From Phycisphaerae bacterium (lineage in GTDB: Bacteria > Planctomycetota > Phycisphaerae > Tepidisphaerales > Tepidisphaeraceae), in assembly GCA_014380825.1 (NCBI GenBank), contig JACMJD010000515.1, forward strand, positions 1-5,960: a DNA stretch of 5,960 nt. The letters are read 5' to 3'. Position numbers and translations under genes: made by a program. Below the pieces are notes generated by a model. It saw only the letters and a program-made list of their open reading frames with translations, had not been told where the DNA came from and did not search any database. Positions 1 to 5,528 of the stretch are shown piece after piece; within the stretch, counting starts at the first letter, position 1; each line of letters starts with the position of its first letter.

Positions 1-521
1 AGTTCATGCCCGCCGACTATCGCAGCGATCTGCGGGCGATGTTTGAGACGCGCACGGTGCCGGAGGATCCGAGCATCTATGTGTGTGCCTCGACCCGCAC
101 CGATCCGACGCAAGCACCGGACGGCTGCGAGAACCTGTTCGTCCTGTGCAGCGCGCCGGCATTAAACGGCGCGGGTGACAAGATCGATTGGACGATCGAA
201 GGACCAAAGTACGCGCGCCGGATCATTGAAACGCTCGAGACGCGATTTGGTCTGACCGATCTGCGCAGGCGAATCGTCGTACAGCGCACGATCTCGCCGC
301 TGGATTTGAAATCGCTCTACAACGCCAACGCCGGCAGCATTTATGGATTGGGCAGCAGCTCGCGGCGAGATGCGTTTCTGCGTCCGCCCAATCGCGACAA
401 GCGGATCCGGAACCTCTATTTCGCCGGCGGCGCCACACATCCGGGAGGCGGCCTGCCGCTGGTGGCGCTCAGCGGGAAGATCGTCAGCGAGCTGATCGCA
501 GATGATTTGGGCGCCGCTTGA
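1..521 (+). CDS. Carotenoid desaturase-like FAD oxidoreductase (CrtI/CrtN/CrtD superfamily), C-terminal fragment
   Basis: This is the 3' end of a gene that begins before the window; its frame is open from base 3 and stops at 519-521, leaving about 172 residues. Numbering from the first visible Met (base 6), residues 110-115 read GSIYGL and residues 136-155 read NLYFAGGATHPGGGLPLVAL, followed by SGK. This is the C-terminal FAD-contacting signature of phytoene and diapophytoene desaturases and related carotene oxygenases. An upstream DPTQAP...NLFVL block is also typical of the family. Such enzymes are FAD-dependent, membrane-associated flavoproteins that desaturate or oxidise acyclic carotenoids. 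Full-length members have about 490-520 residues, so roughly a third is visible. The N-terminal Rossmann motif is outside the window, so I cannot separate desaturase, hydroxyneurosporene dehydrogenase or oxygenase subtypes, nor name a C30 or C40 substrate. No terminator with a T-run follows the stop. Confidence 0.9.
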   Translation, partial: FMPADYRSDLRAMFETRTVPEDPSIYVCASTRTDPTQAPDGCENLFVLCSAPALNGAGDKIDWTIEGPKYARRIIETLETRFGLTDLRRRIVVQRTISPLDLKSLYNANAGSIYGLGSSSRRDAFLRPPNRDKRIRNLYFAGGATHPGGGLPLVALSGKIVSELIADDLGAA

Positions 522-525
522 TGAA

Positions 526-627
526 TCACCATGCGTGAAGCGTCGTGAACACTAACCCGACGCCAACGGCTCCGAATACGACTAGTTCAGTGATGCCGAC
601 AATGACCCGCAAAATTGAGTTGGCCAT
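526..627 (-). CDS. Possible 33-residue single-span membrane protein
   Basis: This short reading frame starts with ATG at 627-625 and stops with TGA at 528-526. It would encode 33 residues: a short N-terminus (MANSILR), then a nearly unbroken hydrophobic run over about residues 8-30 with one acidic residue, Glu14, and a LHAW end. A purine-rich GAGGAT (635-640, minus strand) places AGGA 8 bases before the ATG, better than the ribosome binding sites of several larger genes here. The frame continues upstream without a stop, but those residues look unstructured and have no comparable start. It ends 4 bases from the stop of the converging desaturase gene. I do not recognise a family. It could be a real small membrane protein or a chance hydrophobic frame; the support is the start context and the clean transmembrane profile only. 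Confidence 0.35.
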   Translation of the reverse strand: MANSILRVIVGITELVVFGAVGVGLVFTTLHAW

Positions 628-660
628 GTGCTTGATCCTCATTTCGAGCGCGATATGAAT

Positions 661-715
661 GCGCCGTAGGCGCTGACTCGATCCAAGCAAAGTACAGGCC
701 GACATTCGCATGTCG
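661..715. repeat. Two small perfect inverted repeats upstream of the membrane glycosyltransferase
   Basis: Two perfect inverted repeats sit in the leader region before the gene starting at 765. The first is GCGCC-GTA-GGCGC at 661-673 (5-bp arms). The second is CGACAT-TCGC-ATGTCG at 700-715 (6-bp arms, 4-base loop). Neither is followed by a T-run, so they are not intrinsic terminators for the desaturase gene. A weak sigma-70-like pair, TTGATC at 632-637 and TATGAA at 654-659 with a 16-base spacer, lies just upstream, which would put both palindromes in the 5' leader. They could be an operator, leader RNA hairpins or chance in GC-rich DNA. Confidence 0.3.
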
Positions 716-764
716 CGATGTTTCGCAGCCGGGCAGGAATCGCCTGGCGCTTTGGGAAATCTGT

Positions 765-2588
765 ATGATGCCCGTACGACAGAGTACGCGCACCATCGCG
801 ACACCAACCGACACGGATCGCCAGCGCGGCGCGATCCGTTATCGTACCGCCGAGGATTTTCTGGACAGTTCTTCCGATTCCATCCGACTGGGCGTGCCGG
901 TGGCGCTGCTGATCACGATCAGCGCGATTGCTCTCATTCCCGCTACGCGCCGGGTTTTTCGCCCGATCTGTCGAGCCCTGGCTCGCACTGCGAGATACCC
1001 GCGGCTCTCCCTTGCGATCCTCACGATTTTCGCCGCGATGCTGTTCGCGATCCCATGGATGTTCGGCAAAGTTCAGCCGGCAAACGTACACGATGAGTTC
1101 TCCTACCTGTTGGCGGCCGACACGCTTCGACACGGGCGGTTGACGAATCCCACGCCGCCGTTCTGGGAATCGTTTCAGACGATGCACGTGCTGGTCACGC
1201 CGACATACATGTCGAAATTCCCGCCCGCGCAGGGTCTGATGCTGGCGGCGGGGTGGGTGATGGGCTCGCCACGCGTCGGGGCGATCGCATCGGGCGCGCT
1301 CGCGTGCGCCGCCGTCGCGTGGATGCTGCGATCGCGAATGTCGTGGCGGTGGTCGCTGGTTGGCGGCCTGCTCGCGGCGCTTGTGCCGGCGACGTACGAA
1401 TGGACGCAGAGTTTCTGGGGCGGCAGCGTCGCGATGCTCGGCGGCGCGCTCTTCTGCGGCGCGATGCTTCGCGCCGATCGCCTGCTCATCGTCGGCAAGT
1501 TTGCGCGCCGAGAAGCGCTGAAGATCGGCGCGATCGCCGGCATAGGATTGGCCATCCTTGCGAACAGTCGCCCATTTGAAGGGATGCTCTTCGCGATCAT
1601 CCTTGGAACAATCCTGTTGACGAGAATCATCCGTCGTCACCGCTTTTCGCTTGGCGGCTTAGCGCCATTTTTCGCAGGCGCGATGATCATGCTCGCGCCG
1701 GTCGGCGCGTGGATGGGTTACTACAACTATCGCATCACCGGCAGCCCGCTGCGCATGCCGTATGAGTTGCACGCCGAGCAATACATGACCGCGCCGGTTT
1801 TCTGGTGGCAGGGCACGCACCAGCCACAGACGGATATCCCGCACATCCGCGCGTTCCACGAACAGTTTGAATTCCGCGAGTACAACGAACAGCTCTCGCT
1901 TGGCGGATTCTTCGCCAACGCTTATCGCAAGGTCTCGTTCATTCTGCGGATGTGGCTGCACCCTCTCATCGGCATCGTAGTACTCGTGGGTGGCGCGTTC
2001 GCATTATGGCGATGGCGCACCGCGCGATTCGCGCTGCTGGTGCCGCTGATCCTGCTGATCGTGCACATGCTCTGCACGCCGTGGCTGCGCGCGCACTATC
2101 TGGCGCCGGTGATGCCGTTGTGGATCATGTTCGTGGTCTATTCGATTCGCGGAATCGGGAAGATCCCAATTCGATCCAGATCGTTGCGGTTCTCAGCGCT
2201 CGGCGTGGCAGTTGGTTTGCTCATCGCGTCGGCGGCCTTTTCGATCCACAACAATATCCTCGTGGCCGGGCTGGAGCTGAGCGGCAACAATGCTCGCCAG
2301 ACCGTTTTGGACGCGGTGAACAACGTGCCGGGCCAGCATGTCGTCCTGGTGTATTACGCCGACGGTCCGCAGAATCCGTATGAATGGGTCTACAACCCGG
2401 CGGACATTCCGAACGCGCCCGTGATTTTCGCGCACGTGCGCACACCAGAACAAAACACGGGACTGGCGAACCATTACTCGGAGCATTCGTTCTGGCTGCT
2501 GACCATCATGAACGAACGATTCCAGTTAAAATCCCTGCGGCTGATGCACGAGCCGCAATCGCAGACGCCGCCGCCGACAAACCATTGA
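765..2588 (+). CDS. GT-C fold membrane glycosyltransferase, GT39/PMT-like
   Basis: This 607-residue integral membrane protein resembles the dolichyl-phosphate-mannose mannosyltransferase (GT39/PMT_2) superfamily. Such enzymes move a sugar from a polyprenyl-phosphate donor to an acceptor on the outer face of the cytoplasmic membrane. After a hydrophilic N-terminus, membrane spans occur near residues 42-60 and 81-99. The first outer loop carries HDEFSYLLAADTL with D110-E111, matching the acidic catalytic motif of GT-C enzymes. It is followed by a TPTYMSKFPPAQG block (K151) characteristic of this bacterial subfamily. Further spans fill the region to about residue 500, with NSRPFEG at 267-273. 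A C-terminal soluble part includes VVLVYYADG (from 526) and EWVYNPADIP (from 540). ATG 765 is preceded by GGGA at 754-757; ATG 768 is an equally possible start. The donor and acceptor cannot be read from sequence. The next gene begins 7 bases after the stop. Confidence 0.85.
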   Translation: MMPVRQSTRTIATPTDTDRQRGAIRYRTAEDFLDSSSDSIRLGVPVALLITISAIALIPATRRVFRPICRALARTARYPRLSLAILTIFAAMLFAIPWMFGKVQPANVHDEFSYLLAADTLRHGRLTNPTPPFWESFQTMHVLVTPTYMSKFPPAQGLMLAAGWVMGSPRVGAIASGALACAAVAWMLRSRMSWRWSLVGGLLAALVPATYEWTQSFWGGSVAMLGGALFCGAMLRADRLLIVGKFARREALKIGAIAGIGLAILANSRPFEGMLFAIILGTILLTRIIRRHRFSLGGLAPFFAGAMIMLAPVGAWMGYYNYRITGSPLRMPYELHAEQYMTAPVFWWQGTHQPQTDIPHIRAFHEQFEFREYNEQLSLGGFFANAYRKVSFILRMWLHPLIGIVVLVGGAFALWRWRTARFALLVPLILLIVHMLCTPWLRAHYLAPVMPLWIMFVVYSIRGIGKIPIRSRSLRFSALGVAVGLLIASAAFSIHNNILVAGLELSGNNARQTVLDAVNNVPGQHVVLVYYADGPQNPYEWVYNPADIPNAPVIFAHVRTPEQNTGLANHYSEHSFWLLTIMNERFQLKSLRLMHEPQSQTPPPTNH

Positions 2589-2595
2589 TACAACA

Positions 2596-3906
2596 ATGCT
2601 CAAACGCCTGAGTTGGCTTCTCGTCCTTGTCGTGATCACCGGCTGTTCGACGACCAAGCCGACGCCGACGAACAATGACGTCGTCATCTGGCTCAGCCTT
2701 GATGGCATGCGCGGCGATTATGTCGATCGCGACCGCGGTCGCCTGCCGACGCTGTCGCGGCTGATGCGCGACGGCGCATTCACGCGCGAGCTTGTGCCGG
2801 TGTTTCCGTCGATCACGTTCCCATCGCACACGTCGCAGGCAACGGGTGTGGCGGTGTCGGAACATGGTGTGACCGGCAACACGTTTTACGATTCGCGGAC
2901 AAAGCAGCTCTACAAATACCCGGATGATGCGGCGCTCATCGAGGCCGAGCCGATCTGGGTGACCGCCGCGCGTCAGCACGTGCGCAGCGCGGTGATCAAT
3001 TGGCCGATGTCCAATCGCCAACAGGGCGCAGCGCGAGCGGATTATTCTGAAGACGCGTTCGACAAAGAGGCGACCGACGCCGATCGACTCGCTCGACTGC
3101 TGCAAGTCTGGCGCGACGATGATCCATCGCAGCACGGCGGGCGGCCGCTGCGTTTGCTGATGAGCTACGTGCTCGCCCCCGACAAGATCGGCCACAAGCA
3201 CGGTCCCGATTCGCCAGAGCTGCGGCAGGCGCTGGTCGAGATGGACCAATTGCTCGGCGAATTTCTCGCCGAGGCGCAGCGACTGTTCGCGCGCGATCAC
3301 ACGGATCCGCGCGATCGGCTGTGGATCATCTTCACCACCGACCACGGCATGACGCCGTCAAAAGGAACACTGAAGCTCGACGACGTGCTTGGCCGCGGGA
3401 CGGAAAAAGATCTGCACGCCGCGATGACCGGACCGGTCGCGAATTTGTTCCTCGATGACGTGCCGTGGTACGTCCGCGGAACGGTCGCCGACGCGCTCGT
3501 CAAACGCCTGCGCGAACATCCGAACATAAAAGCGTGGAAGCGCGACGATCTGCCCAAACACTGGCATTTCGCGCATCCCACGCGCACGGGCAACATCGTC
3601 GCGATGCTCGACGTCGGCTGGAGCTGGAAGTCATCGGAGCCCATGACGACGACAACCCAATCCACCCGACCCGCGACCACGCAAACTACCGGGCCGCGCG
3701 GTCAACATGGCTACGCGGCCGAAGACGATCCGAACATGCTCGGCTTCGCAGTGTTCTGTTCGCCGGGACATGCGATAAATGAACGCGATCTGAGGCGAGT
3801 GGATTCGCTGCAGTTGCATCCGACGGTGGCAAGATTGCTGGGGATTCAACCCGCAAAGCGCGCCAGTGGCCGCGCGCTCGCGATTGATGCCGGGCCCATT
3901 AAGTAA
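2596..3906 (+). CDS. Lipoprotein nucleotide pyrophosphatase/phosphodiesterase (alkaline phosphatase superfamily)
   Basis: The 436-residue product opens with a lipoprotein signal: MLKR, a hydrophobic stretch, and the lipobox VITGC with Cys17 as the lipidated residue. It should therefore be exported and membrane-anchored. The rest matches the type I phosphodiesterase/NPP family, which hydrolyses phosphodiester or pyrophosphate bonds with two zinc ions. All expected ligands are visible: D36 in SLDGMRGDY, nucleophile T74 in FPSITFPSHTS, D196 and H200 in APDKIGHKHGPDS, D249 and H250 in TTDHGM, and H371 in GQHGY. Length is normal for bacterial members. A Thr-rich segment at about 346-365 (nine Thr) interrupts the domain just before H371. 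The ATG follows the membrane glycosyltransferase stop by 7 bases without a clear Shine-Dalgarno, which suggests an operon and possibly coupled translation. The substrate is unknown: nucleotide, phospholipid or glycan-linked phosphate are all possible. Confidence 0.88.
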   Translation: MLKRLSWLLVLVVITGCSTTKPTPTNNDVVIWLSLDGMRGDYVDRDRGRLPTLSRLMRDGAFTRELVPVFPSITFPSHTSQATGVAVSEHGVTGNTFYDSRTKQLYKYPDDAALIEAEPIWVTAARQHVRSAVINWPMSNRQQGAARADYSEDAFDKEATDADRLARLLQVWRDDDPSQHGGRPLRLLMSYVLAPDKIGHKHGPDSPELRQALVEMDQLLGEFLAEAQRLFARDHTDPRDRLWIIFTTDHGMTPSKGTLKLDDVLGRGTEKDLHAAMTGPVANLFLDDVPWYVRGTVADALVKRLREHPNIKAWKRDDLPKHWHFAHPTRTGNIVAMLDVGWSWKSSEPMTTTTQSTRPATTQTTGPRGQHGYAAEDDPNMLGFAVFCSPGHAINERDLRRVDSLQLHPTVARLLGIQPAKRASGRALAIDAGPIK

Positions 3907-4474
3907 GCCACTCCGCCGGCCAGGTTTCAAATCGCCGCACGTACTCAATTTCCAGGCCATCCTCATCATCGATATGTGAACCGCATTTTTCGAAGCCGAG
4001 GGATTCGGCCATCGCCGTCGAGGGCAGGTTCTGCGGTGAAACGGAAAGAACAAAGCATCGTTGCCCGTGCAACGCGTACGCCCAATGCATCAATGCGAAG
4101 GCCGCCTCCGTCGCGTATCCGCGCCGCCGGTACGGTGCGTCGACGGTGTAGCCCAGCTCCACGCCGTCCGGAGCGATCGCGGCGAGGTACTCCGGGCGAG
4201 GCGCCGTGTGGAAGCCGGTCTGTCCGACCATCACGCCTGAATCGCGATCCACCATCGCTCGAATCAGCCACGGTTGCACCGAAGGGTCGCGGCGGATTTG
4301 CCCCAGTCGCATTTCCAATACTCCCCGCGACATGTCGTTGAGCAGCAGATCGCCGTCGATCCGGCATTCCAGAAGCCCCAGCGCGCCGGTCGTATCACCG
4401 ACGAGCAGCGCTTCCATCACCGGCACGCTCATCGATCGAAGTGAAAGTCGTTTTGATTCGATCGGTTCGCACAT
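3899..4474 (-). CDS. GNAT family N-acetyltransferase, RimJ/RimL type
   Basis: This 191-residue cytosolic protein is a GCN5-related acetyltransferase that would transfer acetyl from acetyl-CoA to an amine. The N-terminus (ESKRLSLRSM) is the usual first strand of the Acetyltransf_3 group. Motif A is VELGYTVDAPYRRRGYATEA, with the acetyl-CoA pyrophosphate loop R116-R-R-G-Y-A121. Motif B is SPQNLPSTAMAESLGFEKCG, with N149 and S152 followed by the LGF turn at 159-161. Length is typical. The substrate cannot be predicted; protein N-terminal, antibiotic and small-molecule acetylation all occur in the family. It lies 37 bases downstream of the AlkD-like gene on the same strand, so the two are probably cotranscribed. 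GGAG lies about 14 bases before the ATG, rather far; Met15 is an alternative start but has no better site. Its last 8 bases overlap the converging phosphodiesterase gene. Confidence 0.85.
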   Translation of the reverse strand: MCEPIESKRLSLRSMSVPVMEALLVGDTTGALGLLECRIDGDLLLNDMSRGVLEMRLGQIRRDPSVQPWLIRAMVDRDSGVMVGQTGFHTAPRPEYLAAIAPDGVELGYTVDAPYRRRGYATEAAFALMHWAYALHGQRCFVLSVSPQNLPSTAMAESLGFEKCGSHIDDEDGLEIEYVRRFETWPAEWLT

Positions 4475-4511
4475 AGTTCAATTGGAATCTCCGCCTGCTC
4501 CGACAGTCCGA

Positions 4512-5216
4512 TCAACACTTCGGCGACTTGCGCTTTTTGCCGATCGCGCTGCGGGCTTCGAATTTCTTGATCTTTTCGGGTGCGAACGGAACCGTGCAAT
4601 CGCCGACCAGGTCGATGGTGACTTTGCCGATACTGTGGGCCGTATCGACCGCCAGCTTGTGGAGCGGCTTCACGTAACAGGCGACGGCGATGACGAAACT
4701 GTTCATCACATACTTGACGCGATCGGGCTGCTGGTGGATCGACTTCGCCACGCTCCCCAGGAGCGACTTGATCTCGCCGAGGTCAAGGTCCGCGTCTTCC
4801 GTGATGGCAACCAGACTGCTGTAAGTCTGCCAGCCGGCCGCGGCGATGGTTTCGTCCTTGGACTTCATCCACTTCAAGGCGATCTCACGGCCATGCGGAC
4901 TGGACGATGCCACCCACGGAACCGCGTACTCCGCCACCCAGGGGCTGTTGGCGCCTTCGACCCACTTCTGAAGGTCCTTCCTGGTCATCTTCGCGTCGTC
5001 CGCGATCAGCCCCGCGAGATACATCGCGTCGGCGATGCCGGTGTCGTAAAGATCCAGCGCGAGCTGATAGTCCATCTTGACGCGCTTCTGGATCTTCTTC
5101 ATGTCCTCGATCTTCACGCCGAGACACGGCTCCTTGGCGCCGTGGTTCATCCAGGTCTTCTTCGTTTGCGCGGTGCCGAGCTTCTTAAGCTCGGCGACGA
5201 TTGTCTCGGCGGTCAT
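4512..5216 (-). CDS. AlkD-like DNA alkylation repair family protein (HEAT-like repeats)
   Basis: This 234-residue helical protein matches the COG4912/PF08713 DNA alkylation repair family, whose founder AlkD is a HEAT-repeat glycosylase removing positively charged alkylpurines. Recognisable blocks are KKTWMNHGAKEPCLGVKIED (20-39), LALDLYDTGIADAMYLAGLI (52-71), WVAEYAVPWVASSSPHG (93-109), IAAAGWQTYSSL (124-135), MNSFVIAVACYV (171-182) and a basic tail ARSAIGKKRKSPKC. These resemble a widespread subfamily annotated simply as DNA alkylation repair protein. The WDxVD-type Asp and the W-x-R-R arginine of canonical AlkD are not obvious: the equivalent places read PWVAEYAVPW and AAAGWQTY. Glycosylase activity is therefore inferred from family membership only. 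I chose the ATG at 5216 because AGGGAG lies 7 bases upstream; an in-frame ATG at 5255 would add 13 residues but has no such site. The GNAT gene follows 37 bases downstream. Confidence 0.85.
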   Translation of the reverse strand: MTAETIVAELKKLGTAQTKKTWMNHGAKEPCLGVKIEDMKKIQKRVKMDYQLALDLYDTGIADAMYLAGLIADDAKMTRKDLQKWVEGANSPWVAEYAVPWVASSSPHGREIALKWMKSKDETIAAAGWQTYSSLVAITEDADLDLGEIKSLLGSVAKSIHQQPDRVKYVMNSFVIAVACYVKPLHKLAVDTAHSIGKVTIDLVGDCTVPFAPEKIKKFEARSAIGKKRKSPKC

Positions 5217-5223
5217 TTGCTTT

Positions 5224-5229
5224 CTCCCT
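5224..5229 (-). promoter_or_regulatory. Ribosome binding site deciding the AlkD-like start
   Basis: The minus strand reads AGGGAG here, followed by 7 bases (AAAGCAA) and the ATG at 5216-5214. This is the best-placed Shine-Dalgarno in the window and favours the 234-residue product over the 247-residue form starting at 5255, which has no purine-rich block in place. Confidence 0.75.
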
Positions 5230-5284
5230 GACGCTGGAAGCGAAAAAGTGAACATTACTTCGATCGGGAAAACGATCAGGCAAT

Positions 5285-5329
5285 CGGGGTCATTACTGAT
5301 TGGCTAATACAATATCAGTAGTGACCCCG
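5285..5329. repeat. REP-like 16-bp imperfect palindrome (CGGGGTCATTACTGAT hairpin)
   Basis: The left arm CGGGGTCATTACTGAT (5285-5300) and right arm ATCAGTAGTGACCCCG (5314-5329) pair over all 16 positions with one G-T wobble, around a 13-base loop. The right arm is followed by TTTT on the plus strand, but no plus-strand gene lies upstream that would need a terminator. Palindromes built on GGGGTCA...TGACCCC are characteristic of REP sequences mobilised by IS200/IS605-like (RAYT) tyrosine transposases. No transposase is present in the window, so this would be a solitary repeat or remnant. A true terminator or a protein-binding site in the AlkD-like leader are alternatives. Confidence 0.5.
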
Positions 5330-5528
5330 TTTTCTCCCGGCATAACAAATCTGTTCAGATTCGATCTCGTCCTCCAATCGCCACCGCCTGCCCGGAGTCC
5401 TGCCGAAAGGTCCCGCATTCGAACCTCGCGCTGGCGTGGGCTGAGGTCCTAGACTAAAGGGGGGAAGTTTCTATCGTCAATGACTCCCGGCCGCTTCGAT
5501 TCCCCAGCGCGCAGGATGCGATAAGCTT

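Larger units (their letters stand above)
5217..5528. other. Intergenic region between the edge glycosyltransferase and the AlkD-like gene
   Basis: These 312 bases separate two minus-strand genes and contain no convincing reading frame. They hold the AlkD-like ribosome binding site, a 16-bp hairpin (5285-5329, listed separately), a short GATCG...CGATC inverted repeat at 5262-5277 and a palindrome AATCTG-TT-CAGATT at 5348-5361. No clear sigma-70 promoter is seen for the AlkD-like gene, and no T-tailed terminator follows the glycosyltransferase stop on the minus strand. Two T-arm-like strings, near 5415-5432 and 5490-5505, are not part of a tRNA. In the remaining stretch, about 5362-5528, I see nothing I can name. 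Confidence 0.6.

Noticed and set aside
639..1640. A 333-codon minus-strand open frame opposite the membrane glycosyltransferase
   Set aside because: The translation is Arg/His/Gln-rich low complexity typical of the shadow of a GC-rich gene. The opposite strand carries the recognisable GT39-like motifs.
2506..3345. A 279-codon minus-strand open frame opposite the phosphodiesterase
   Set aside because: It overlaps the catalytic core of the phosphodiesterase in antisense and shows no recognisable motif.
4206..5231. A 341-codon plus-strand open frame across the AlkD-like and GNAT genes
   Set aside because: It is antisense to two genes with clear family motifs, its translation is rich in Arg, Asp and His without domain signatures, and it is expected from high-GC codon bias.
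5217..5255. N-terminal extension of the AlkD-like protein to the ATG at 5255
   Set aside because: The 13 extra residues have no ribosome binding site before them and would bury the good AGGGAG site inside the coding region.
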